NCBI GenBank assembly: GCA_045595965.1
Contig: JAZOBN010000034.1
Coordinates: 1 to 64,000 of the forward strand
Source: CAAGNP01 sp045595965
GTDB lineage: Bacteria; Bacteroidota; Bacteroidia; Bacteroidales; UBA932
DNA: 64,000 nt
Direction: 5' to 3'
How positions within the stretch are numbered: position 1 is the first letter of the stretch; every line of letters begins with the position of its first letter. Below, one piece after another: positions 1 to 7,768 of the stretch. A program made the position numbers and the translations under genes. The notes beneath the pieces were generated by a model. That model was not told the origin of the DNA and ran no database searches. It saw only the letters and a list, made by a program, of their open reading frames with translations.

Positions 1-1
1 T

Positions 2-190
2 TACGCAGTGAAGGAAGGCCGCGAGACTCGCGAGAACCTCAAGTGCGGTATCTGCGGTGAGCACGGTGGTGATCCTGCATCAGTTGAATTCTGCTTCAAG
101 ACAGGCCTCAACTATGTATCATGCTCGCCATTCCGCGTTCCTATCGCAAGACTTGCTGCTGCACAGGCTGCAATCAAGGCTGCAAAGTAA
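2..190 (+). CDS. ppdK: Pyruvate phosphate dikinase, C-terminal end (partial)
   Basis: Only the last 62 codons lie in the window; the reading frame is open to the left edge, so the true start is upstream. The visible part contains the CGICGEHGG segment that carries the catalytic cysteine of the phosphoenolpyruvate/pyruvate-binding TIM barrel, followed by the usual tail with VSCSPFRVPIARLA. The family interconverts pyruvate, ATP and phosphate with phosphoenolpyruvate, AMP and pyrophosphate in the cytosol. The fit to the family is by motif recognition; PEP-utilising enzyme I shares a related barrel but not this exact tail. A rho-independent terminator follows about 40 bases downstream. Confidence 0.9.
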   Translation, partial: YAVKEGRETRENLKCGICGEHGGDPASVEFCFKTGLNYVSCSPFRVPIARLAAAQAAIKAAK

Positions 191-230
191 TTGCAAGAGA
201 TCTGAGGTCTATCTCAGACAGAATACATAA

Positions 231-261
231 AGAGGATGATGACAAGTCATCCTCTTTTTTT
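231..261 (+). terminator. Rho-independent terminator after ppdK
   Basis: A perfect 8-base stem (GAGGATGA / TCATCCTC) around a short loop is followed directly by seven T residues. It lies 41 bases after the ppdK stop codon and ends that transcript. Confidence 0.9.
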
Positions 262-311
262 GTTTGCAGGCCGTGCCACATATCTATCTGACACTCAACA
301 ATATATGCATT

Positions 312-339
312 TATCCTGCATGGAAACAAAGGCAGGATA
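312..339. other. Small stem-loop in the ppdK-lipoprotein spacer
   Basis: TATCCTGC and GCAGGATA can pair around a 12-base loop. There is no T run, so it is not a clear terminator. It lies upstream of the promoter of the next operon; its role is unknown and it may be chance. Confidence 0.25.
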
Positions 340-386
340 TGTTGTTATGTGACTGATAATCAACATTATAAGCGGCACGCCTATGT

Positions 387-416
387 ATTGTTTTCAAATA
401 AAATTTGCTATATTTG
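387..416 (+). promoter_or_regulatory. Bacteroidota promoter for the lipoprotein-esterase-nuclease operon
   Basis: TATATTTG at 409-416 fits the Bacteroidota -7 consensus TAnnTTTG, with an ATTG-like -33 box about 18 bases upstream. The start codon of the first gene is 29 bases downstream. Confidence 0.6.
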
Positions 417-444
417 TAGAATCAGTCAGTAAAAATTTATTTCT

Positions 445-3213
445 ATGAAAAATTTCAGATTCCTATTGCAAACGGCTACGGTTATGGCGGCACTGGCTGC
501 TGTATGGTCATGTGAGAAGACAGAAGAGCCAAAGGATAAGGAAGAGCAGGAACAGGAACAGAAACCGGGAAACAATAACGGAGATGTGAATCCGGAATTC
601 ACGGACAACACCTACAGGATTCAGGATGAAGTAATTGCTTTCGAGAGCATCGCTGTCTCAATGGTAGATGACAATATCTGCGTGGCGGCATCACCGGAAA
701 GCGGATTCACCGAGGTCAAGGACATGATGAACAGCGACTGCGAGTATTTCTATGCAGCCATCAATCCGCTGCTTCTGGGTATCGAATTCAATCTGAAGGA
801 GGAGAAGTCCCTGTTCACGTTCATCTCTACCATCTCCGGAGCCAAGCTGCAGCAAGTCACTTCCGAGAACAACGAAGAGATCAAGGAGGGAAAGTGCAGG
901 ATCACATATGCAGAAGACGAATTGAATCTGTCTGCTGTCATCACACTTGCAGATGATACCACGATTGAACTGCTGATAAAGACCAAGGCTGAGCTTTCCA
1001 TCAATCAGAACATAATAGGAAGAGGTGACGAGAGAAAAGTGCTCCGTACGGTATTCTATAAGGAGCAGAATGAGACTACATATCTGTTCATGACTCCTGC
1101 AAACATATCGTACTTCAGCGAGCTGGATATTGCAACATGGTATATGTATGTAGCAGTGCCTTCGAATCTGGCCGACGGCAAAGAGGTGAATGTCAGCGAT
1201 CTGAGCACAGGAGACAAGTTCATGTTCGGTATCGTCGACAATGTCAATGCTGATAAGAATATCGAGATTACGGATGCCGGCAAGATCAATGGTTTCTTTG
1301 CAATCAGGAATGATGGGAAGGAAGCATATCAGATCACTGTTTCATTTACTGCAGACGGCATACAGTATTCTGCAAGATTCAACGGAAACGGCATAAGTGC
1401 AGATAAGGAAGCTCCTGTCGAAGTCAAGGAGGAATTCTTCAAATGTGACGGTACTGAGCAGGTGATTGAATCCGCAGAGCTTATAAAGGGAGAGGAGACT
1501 TGGAGACTTGCCCTGAATCTTGACAACGGAAAGAAGGCTGTAGTGACAATGTCCGAAAGTTTCTGGGCAAAGGGAGGCATATTAGGATTCTCTCAGGACA
1601 AGAATATGTCGGTAGCTTATGACGGCACTACATACAGCAAGGCAAACGGATACTCAGGTACAATTACAGTACATCTTGATGAAGAAGCAGGAACTGTCGA
1701 AATCGAATTTACAAACTATTCCGGATTAGAGTTCTATTATAAAGGCGGATACACTGTCAGGGAGAACGTAGCTCCATTCAAGCTCAGGGTATATGACGTT
1801 TCGGCTGTCACAGCTACTGTAGAAGTGGAGCCTGCTGACGCCAAGTCACCTTACTATATGGATATAATCACTGCCTCCAACTACGAGCAGGCACGCATCC
1901 ACGGCTTTGACGACTACATGTCATATGTCCTCGAAAATCTTGAAGGTCAGTTCGGCAAGAGCAGGAAAGAGATTGTGGAAATGATAACGTCATACGGCAA
2001 CGACGGATTCATTGTCACCACTCTGATTCCTGAGAGCAGATATTACGCTTTCGCAGTAGGTATCAATGAGGAAGGAATGACAACGACTGAGCCTGTCTTT
2101 CAGGAGTTCACGACTTCGGAAGCTGAAACATCTGCAAATACACTTGCCATCACTGCCTCTGACATTACGTCCACTACCGTGAAACTGATGGTAGAAGCCT
2201 CCACAGAAGATCCATATATTTTTGCTGTTGAGCCAGTTTCATGTCTTGAGGGAATGAGCGACGAAGAGATAGCTGACTATATTATCCAGAGCAACATCGC
2301 CTGGGGTGGACTTGATGAGATAACATACAGTGGAAGCATTAATACGGACTATCTTGGAAAAGCAGGATGGGAATATGCAGCTGTGGCATTCGGATATGAG
2401 AACGGCTCTGTCACCACAGATGTGTCGAAAACCATATTCAGGCTGGATGATTCCGGAGCACCTGAAGACTGCACATTCGCTTTCGGACAGGAGTTCGAGG
2501 GGTGGGAGATGCGTGTCAGCATAACACCTTCGGATGATTCTGTCGTTTACATATGCAACTACATCAAGAAATCTGATCTGGATGCTCTGACAGTCGCTAC
2601 CGGTAATGTTCAGAGTGCCTTCAAGGAATGCCTTGAAACACTTATAGAAGACATGATCGCCGATCTCGGCACACGTGCAAGAGTGGTGGACCTTATCAGC
2701 ACAATGGGAGCACAGGAATTCACCACAAAATTCGAGTACTCCACAGAATATATACAGTGGGCAGTCCCTGTAGACCAGGACGGACGTCCGACAGCCGGAT
2801 TTTCATTTAGCGAGATATTCACTTCGCCTGAAGAGAAATTCTCCGATGCCACGCTGACATTGAAGAGCTACCGTGTATTCAATGGTGACGATCTTGCCGC
2901 TTTGTACTCCGAATTCAAGTCGGCAAAAGGATATGCTGTCGTCGAGCTTGTGGTCGAGCCTTCTCCGGAGGCAGTTGAGTGGAGATCATACATCGCAATG
3001 GAAGATATTTCCGACAGGTCCAGAGAGGTGGTTATCAAGAATTTAGAGATAGCTCCTACTCAAAATAATCTGACAGTCCAGTATATAACCGCATTTTGGG
3101 GTACCAACACCATCATGGGAGTGGCCAAGGATGCAGCCGGAGACTACGGAGACCTGCTGCTTGAGGTCATAAATATAGACAAGCATAATGTGGTTCCGGC
3201 GGAACTGCTATGA
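445..3213 (+). CDS. Large surface lipoprotein with Fn3-like repeats, function unknown
   Basis: A 922-residue protein with a lipoprotein signal: short basic start, hydrophobic stretch and lipobox AVWSC with Cys23. A Glu/Lys/Gln-rich linker follows (about residues 24-50). I recognise no enzyme family. From about residue 440 on, at least three beta-rich modules end in similar phrases (YYAFAVGINEEG, WEYAAVAFGYENG, YIQWAVPVDQDG), each followed by a TTxxxF-like strand. That is the pattern of fibronectin-III-like domains in Bacteroidota surface lipoproteins. It heads a four-gene forward operon with an esterase, a nuclease and a DJ-1 protein, so a role in capturing extracellular material is a reasonable guess, but only that. 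Confidence 0.8.
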   Translation: MKNFRFLLQTATVMAALAAVWSCEKTEEPKDKEEQEQEQKPGNNNGDVNPEFTDNTYRIQDEVIAFESIAVSMVDDNICVAASPESGFTEVKDMMNSDCEYFYAAINPLLLGIEFNLKEEKSLFTFISTISGAKLQQVTSENNEEIKEGKCRITYAEDELNLSAVITLADDTTIELLIKTKAELSINQNIIGRGDERKVLRTVFYKEQNETTYLFMTPANISYFSELDIATWYMYVAVPSNLADGKEVNVSDLSTGDKFMFGIVDNVNADKNIEITDAGKINGFFAIRNDGKEAYQITVSFTADGIQYSARFNGNGISADKEAPVEVKEEFFKCDGTEQVIESAELIKGEETWRLALNLDNGKKAVVTMSESFWAKGGILGFSQDKNMSVAYDGTTYSKANGYSGTITVHLDEEAGTVEIEFTNYSGLEFYYKGGYTVRENVAPFKLRVYDVSAVTATVEVEPADAKSPYYMDIITASNYEQARIHGFDDYMSYVLENLEGQFGKSRKEIVEMITSYGNDGFIVTTLIPESRYYAFAVGINEEGMTTTEPVFQEFTTSEAETSANTLAITASDITSTTVKLMVEASTEDPYIFAVEPVSCLEGMSDEEIADYIIQSNIAWGGLDEITYSGSINTDYLGKAGWEYAAVAFGYENGSVTTDVSKTIFRLDDSGAPEDCTFAFGQEFEGWEMRVSITPSDDSVVYICNYIKKSDLDALTVATGNVQSAFKECLETLIEDMIADLGTRARVVDLISTMGAQEFTTKFEYSTEYIQWAVPVDQDGRPTAGFSFSEIFTSPEEKFSDATLTLKSYRVFNGDDLAALYSEFKSAKGYAVVELVVEPSPEAVEWRSYIAMEDISDRSREVVIKNLEIAPTQNNLTVQYITAFWGTNTIMGVAKDAAGDYGDLLLEVINIDKHNVVPAELL

Positions 3214-3241
3214 TTTCGGCAATAATTAATACGGTATAACA

Positions 3242-4693
3242 ATGAAAGGCACACTAAAACTATTCATCTCTGCTGTTGTTCTGTTCATCGGCATCACAGC
3301 AGAAGCAGGTATAAGCGTCAGCAGACTGTTCAGCGACGGCATGGTGCTGCAGCAGAATACAGACGCAGCAATCTGGGGCAAGGCAGATCCGGGAACGAGA
3401 GTCAGCGTCACTGCCTCATGGAACGGGAAGACATACAGGTGTGAAGCTGACAAGGAAGGCAGATGGAGCCTTGAAATAAAGACGCCTCAGGCCGGCTATT
3501 CAGCCTACGTCATAACAGTCAAGGGAGGCGGCACCACATTGACTATCAAGGATGTACTGATAGGAGAAGTCTGGCTGGCTTCCGGACAGAGCAATATGGA
3601 GATGCCTATGAGGGGATTCTTCAATTGCCCTGTAGAGAATGCAGCTGAATATATTTGCGCACCAGCCGCAACCGAGAAGGTCAGGATGTTTACCGTGCCT
3701 GTAAGTCAGTCTTATGAACCTCTTGACGAGGTGAACGGCAAGTGGGCTGGCGCCGGACCGTCCACTATAGCAGAGATGAGCGCTACAGCATATTTCTTTG
3801 CACGCAAGCTCAATCAGATGCTTGATGTGCCTGTCGGGATACTTTCATGTGCCTATGGCGGAGCAAGGATAGAGAGCTGGACTCCGAAGGAAATTCTTGA
3901 GACCTATCCAGACGAGGATCTCAGCCGTGAGAGAATCGAAGCTATGACTCACTACCATCGTCCCTACCTTGCATACAACGCAATGCTCTGTCCTGTAAAG
4001 GGATACACCATAAAGGGATTCATCTGGTATCAGGGCTGCTCGAATGTAGGAAAGCATGAGCAGTTCTGCGACAGGATGGGAACTATGGTAAGGCATTGGA
4101 GAGAGAGCTGGAACGACACTGAGGCAAAACTTCCTTTCTACATGGTGGAAATAGCACCATACCGTTATAAGCCTCAGACTCCCGTAAGTTATGCAGCCCT
4201 TCTGCGTCAGGCGCAGCATGATGCCGTAAAGGTCATTCCTAACAGCGGGATTGTAGTGACCAATGATCTTGTCGCAAGTTTCGAGCAGGACAACATACAT
4301 CCCATGAAGAAGCTTGAGGTAGGAGAAAGATTAGCAAGACTTGCCCTGAACAGGGATTACGGAATGAGTTCTGTGGCATGTTACAGTCCTGAGGCCGTAA
4401 AATGCATGAAGATGGGAGATGGAAACGAGATAGGAGTGGAACTGACTCAATGCTGGAACGGACTGAGCCGATGGATGGAGATAGAGGGGTTAGAGGTAGC
4501 AGGAAGCGAAGGTATATTCTATCCTGTGACATATGCATATTTCGAGTGGGAGTCTAAGGTGCTGAGAATCCGTTCGGAGTTTGTGCCTGACCCGTGCGAG
4601 GTACGATATGGATGGGGCGACTTCAGACCCGGAAATCTTAAGAACTGTGAAGGTATGCCAGTAGCTCCATTTTATCTTAAATTAGAGAAATGA
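3242..4693 (+). CDS. Sialate O-acetylesterase-like SGNH esterase, secreted
   Basis: 483 residues with a cleavable signal peptide (about 1-22). The N-terminal beta domain (LFSDGMVLQQNT, residues 30-100) and the block-I motif ASGQSNMEMP are typical of the SASA/DUF303 family; Ser117 is the predicted nucleophile. The partner motif DNIHP supplies Asp350 and His353. Family members remove O-acetyl groups from sialic acids or from plant polysaccharides such as xylan; the substrate here cannot be told. It starts 28 bases after the large lipoprotein gene and its TGA overlaps the ATG of the nuclease gene in ATGA, so the genes are probably co-translated. Confidence 0.88.
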   Translation: MKGTLKLFISAVVLFIGITAEAGISVSRLFSDGMVLQQNTDAAIWGKADPGTRVSVTASWNGKTYRCEADKEGRWSLEIKTPQAGYSAYVITVKGGGTTLTIKDVLIGEVWLASGQSNMEMPMRGFFNCPVENAAEYICAPAATEKVRMFTVPVSQSYEPLDEVNGKWAGAGPSTIAEMSATAYFFARKLNQMLDVPVGILSCAYGGARIESWTPKEILETYPDEDLSRERIEAMTHYHRPYLAYNAMLCPVKGYTIKGFIWYQGCSNVGKHEQFCDRMGTMVRHWRESWNDTEAKLPFYMVEIAPYRYKPQTPVSYAALLRQAQHDAVKVIPNSGIVVTNDLVASFEQDNIHPMKKLEVGERLARLALNRDYGMSSVACYSPEAVKCMKMGDGNEIGVELTQCWNGLSRWMEIEGLEVAGSEGIFYPVTYAYFEWESKVLRIRSEFVPDPCEVRYGWGDFRPGNLKNCEGMPVAPFYLKLEK

Positions 4694-6363
4694 TGAAAAG
4701 ATTATTGCTTTTAGCTGCATTGGCAGGATTGCTTGCCATAGGATGCGGACCGGAGAATCCTATCGAGCCGGATATCAATGATGATGATATTGAAAATCCT
4801 ATTCCGGATCCTGACCCAGAACCAGAACCAGAACCGGAACCGAACCCGGATCCTGATCCTGACCCAGAACCTGAGCCGGAACCGAACCCGGACCCTGAAC
4901 CGGAACCGGAGCCTGAGCCGGAAGAATCATACTATGTTGAGGTTGCCGAGAGTTTCAGCGACTGGAGCGGAGATTATCTGATCACATACACCACCAGCAG
5001 TACTGTCACTGTCTTTGACTCGTTCAGCGACACCAGCAAAGGCGCATCAGAAACAGACCTTATATCCCATCTCACATCAGAAGGGATACATTCCGACTAT
5101 GGAGACCCTTACAAGGCAGTGATCAGCAATGTCGGAGATGGATACAGCGTATATCTGACGAATGTGGGATACCTCGGTCTTGAGAGCAGCAGCAACTCCA
5201 TTTCAAGAAGCGATTCTGCTCCATCTGCATCCGATACAGATTATCTATGGAAATTCTCTTATAAGGATGGCGGAAGCGTATGGATGAGTAACGTCACCCA
5301 TAGCAACAGAAGACTTCAGTGGAACGCCAGTGCTGAAATTTTCAGATGCTATACAGGCAGTCAGAAAGAAATAACTCTTTATCGCAGAGGCACTTCTACT
5401 GGCAGCGGCGTGCCGTCACCTGACCCTGACCCGGACCCCGATCCCGATCCTGATCCTACACCTGATCCTGACCCCGATCCTGAACCTGATCCGGAACCGA
5501 TCCCTGATCCCGAGCCTGGAATCAGCGGACAGTACGGATGGTATGAACTTCCTGTGATTGATTACTCGAAATCCGGGTCATATCTGATTGACAATAATGA
5601 CAGAAACCTGTATTATGCCCATCACATGTGTGCGGGTAATGAAACGGGGCCGGGAGGAAAGAAGGCAAGGAACTATACCGTTTGCTACAGCGCCGAGCAT
5701 CACTGCCCTGTATGGGTGGCCGCACCGAGACATAGGATGTATGAGAGCGGAGCCAGCAGGACTGATGCATACGGAAAGGATCCTTCAATTCCTTCAGACA
5801 TACAGTATAGTTCAAAGAATACAGGCGGAGGATGCAACAAGGGACATATGCTCGGTTCGGCAGAACGTCTGTCATCGACAGCCACCAACAAGCAGGTGTT
5901 CTATTATACCAATATCGCCCCTCAGTACTCCGATACATTCAACACAGGCGGAGGCGGATGGAACACTCTTGAGGACTGGGTGGACGGCCAGGTATGTTCA
6001 GATACGCTATATGTAGTCATCGGAACGTATTTCGAGACATATACGGACAGGCGCGGATATACTGACTCGCCCAAGACAATCAGTTTCGGAGGAAGAAACG
6101 ACGTGACACGTCCGTCCATGTTCTATTATATACTCATGAGAACAAAGAACGGAAATTCCGGCAAGGCTCTTTCAGAATGTACGACATCTGAGATCAAGTG
6201 TGCTGCATTCGTCAGAAGCCATAAGACTCCTAAGGGAGTGTCGGTCAGCGAGAAGGACATGATGTCAGTGAGCGACCTTGAAAAGCTGACAGGATTCACT
6301 TATTTCCCTAATGTGCCTCAGGCTCCAAAGAGCAGCTACAAAGCATCGGAGTGGGGACTGTAA
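4690..6363 (+). CDS. Lipoprotein DNA/RNA non-specific endonuclease with two Pro-Asp/Glu linkers
   Basis: 557 residues with lipobox LLAIGC (Cys19), so probably outer-membrane anchored. Order: acidic proline-rich linker (about 36-78), a beta-rich middle domain of unknown family (about 79-238), a second Pro-Asp linker (about 242-278), then a NUC1-type beta-beta-alpha-metal nuclease (about 280-545). The nuclease has CNKGHMLGSAER, with His386 as the general base, and YYTNIAPQ, with Asn408 as the expected metal ligand. The usual DRGH is changed to NKGH. Two in-frame ATGs (4690, 4693) make the first residue uncertain. It could supply extracellular nucleic-acid scavenging; that role is inferred from anchoring and family. 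Confidence 0.88.
   Translation: MMKRLLLLAALAGLLAIGCGPENPIEPDINDDDIENPIPDPDPEPEPEPEPNPDPDPDPEPEPEPNPDPEPEPEPEPEESYYVEVAESFSDWSGDYLITYTTSSTVTVFDSFSDTSKGASETDLISHLTSEGIHSDYGDPYKAVISNVGDGYSVYLTNVGYLGLESSSNSISRSDSAPSASDTDYLWKFSYKDGGSVWMSNVTHSNRRLQWNASAEIFRCYTGSQKEITLYRRGTSTGSGVPSPDPDPDPDPDPDPTPDPDPDPEPDPEPIPDPEPGISGQYGWYELPVIDYSKSGSYLIDNNDRNLYYAHHMCAGNETGPGGKKARNYTVCYSAEHHCPVWVAAPRHRMYESGASRTDAYGKDPSIPSDIQYSSKNTGGGCNKGHMLGSAERLSSTATNKQVFYYTNIAPQYSDTFNTGGGGWNTLEDWVDGQVCSDTLYVVIGTYFETYTDRRGYTDSPKTISFGGRNDVTRPSMFYYILMRTKNGNSGKALSECTTSEIKCAAFVRSHKTPKGVSVSEKDMMSVSDLEKLTGFTYFPNVPQAPKSSYKASEWGL
4801..4923 (+). repeat. Low-complexity tract encoding Pro-Asp/Pro-Glu repeats (1)
   Basis: A run of CCN-GAN codon pairs (Pro-Asp, Pro-Glu, some Pro-Asn) forms the first flexible acidic linker of the nuclease lipoprotein. 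Such arrays are prone to length change by slippage. Confidence 0.85.
5416..5518 (+). repeat. Low-complexity tract encoding Pro-Asp repeats (2)
   Basis: A second array of CCN-GAN codon pairs in the same gene joins the middle domain to the nuclease domain. It is richer in Pro-Asp than the first array and resembles it at DNA level, so recombination between the two could remove the middle domain. Confidence 0.85.
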
Positions 6364-6386
6364 CTAATTGAAACAAACCACATAAA

Positions 6387-6962
6387 ATGAAAGGAACATA
6401 CATATTTCTGGCAGACGGCTTCGAGATTTCAGAGGCTCTGACCACTGTCAACATGCTCCGCAGAGGCGGAGTGAATGTAAAGACCGTATCCATCTATGAC
6501 GACCGCATAGTGACCAGTTCCAACCGTATTCCGGTCGTGGCGGATATGGCTTTCGGAGAGTTCAAGGCATCCACGACCTTCGGTCCATGCCTTCCGTCGG
6601 ATGTGATGATATTCCCTGGAGGAATGCCAGGCTCCGCAAATCTTGCGGCATTCGGAAAGCTCATGGACATAATGAAGCAGCATTATTCTGAAGGTGGAAC
6701 TGTAGCAGCCATCTGTGCTGCACCGAGTGTCGTGCTTACCATGCTTCCTGATATCAGCGGAAAGCGCATGACCTGCTATGACGGATTCGAGGATGCTCTC
6801 AGGGAAAAGGGCGCCGAATATGTCAGGGAAGGCATAGTAAAGGACGGCAACATGATCACAGGACGCGGACCTGGATGGGCACAGGAGTTCGGACTCACTA
6901 TCCTGAGCCATATCAAGGGAGAAGAGACAACTGCCAAGGTAAGGGCGGGCCTTATGCTGTAG
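6387..6962 (+). CDS. DJ-1/PfpI family protein
   Basis: 191 residues, no signal peptide, full family length. The N-terminal ADGFEISEA contains the Glu (Glu16) that contacts the reactive cysteine in DJ-1, and AAICAAPSVVL contains the nucleophile-elbow Cys110. MIFPGGMPGSANL and ITGRGPGWAQEFGL are typical of the DJ-1/YajL/ThiJ subgroup. Members act in oxidative-stress defence and as glyoxalase or deglycase-like enzymes; the exact reaction is debated and not visible here. It is the last gene of the forward operon, 23 bases after the nuclease gene, and converges on the permease gene 10 bases away with no obvious terminator. Confidence 0.88.
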   Translation: MKGTYIFLADGFEISEALTTVNMLRRGGVNVKTVSIYDDRIVTSSNRIPVVADMAFGEFKASTTFGPCLPSDVMIFPGGMPGSANLAAFGKLMDIMKQHYSEGGTVAAICAAPSVVLTMLPDISGKRMTCYDGFEDALREKGAEYVREGIVKDGNMITGRGPGWAQEFGLTILSHIKGEETTAKVRAGLML

Positions 6963-6972
6963 GCCCCTGGAA

Positions 6973-7758
6973 TCACTTCTTTATGAACAGAACCGCCATC
7001 AGCGGAAGAGCTATTATAGCCATGGTGGCGCTAATAGGAAGATAGATTCCGAAATTCACATATTTCACAACCAAATAAGTCGTCAGAAGAAGGCCGACGC
7101 CCATGACACTCGATATGAGATAGTGTCTGCGGATGTCGGCACTTCTGCATATTATCCTGCTCAGGTTGGGCACTCCGAGTGAAATGAATCCTATAGGTCC
7201 GCAGATTGAAACGGAACTGGTCACAAGAAACATGATTGCAAGCAGAAGCAGAGCCTTTTTGAGGTTAGACAGTTCTATTTCACCGTTGAAATGTCTTGTC
7301 AGAGACTTAGATGACCATATTGCGGCTGTCATTCCGACCAGGAAGAGAATAAGAGAGAAGATGATGTCGGCATCTGTCACGCCTTCCATATTGAAGTTTG
7401 CTGCACCCCAGAGATAATACTGCCTGAGAAGGTCTCCGTTTGGGGCGTTCGTGACCACAATCGTACCTAATGAGCCTATGAATGTTCCGAAGAGGATTCC
7501 GAAGGTTATCAGATTCTGGGTACTGACGCGCATGGTGACAAAGAAGCATACGATAGTACAGAGCAGTGTGCATATGAAACTTCCGACAGTCAGGGAGCAC
7601 CATCCGGACATTGTGGCTGCAGCTGCCCCGAGACATGCAGCGCTCCCCAGTCCGAGACTATATACGTCCCCAAGCTGGTTGCGCCACAGATACTGCATCT
7701 GAATGCCTCCTACAGGAAGTGCTATTCCTGATATTATCACATAAAGAATACTGAGCAT
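6973..7758 (-). CDS. BtuC-like FecCD-family ABC permease, short at the N-terminus
   Basis: 261 very hydrophobic residues, against roughly 330 in the family. The first residues (SGIALPVGGIQMQYLWRNQL) align with the part of BtuC/FecD after the first helix, and the GPIGFISLGVPNLSRI loop, which contacts the ATPase, is intact. A TGA lies two codons upstream in frame, so the gene cannot be extended: the first helix and the Pro-Arg motif are missing. It follows the BtuB-like receptor gene by 10 bases and sits behind the cobalamin riboswitch, so B12 or corrinoid uptake is likely. No ATPase or binding-protein gene is adjacent. Confidence 0.82.
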   Translation of the reverse strand: MLSILYVIISGIALPVGGIQMQYLWRNQLGDVYSLGLGSAACLGAAAATMSGWCSLTVGSFICTLLCTIVCFFVTMRVSTQNLITFGILFGTFIGSLGTIVVTNAPNGDLLRQYYLWGAANFNMEGVTDADIIFSLILFLVGMTAAIWSSKSLTRHFNGEIELSNLKKALLLLAIMFLVTSSVSICGPIGFISLGVPNLSRIICRSADIRRHYLISSVMGVGLLLTTYLVVKYVNFGIYLPISATMAIIALPLMAVLFIKK

Positions 7759-7768
7759 ATTTCAATCG

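Noticed and set aside
5522..5938. 138-codon open frame antisense to the nuclease domain, and a 142-codon frame in another phase
   Set aside because: Both lie fully inside a gene with clear catalytic motifs; they are chance frames.
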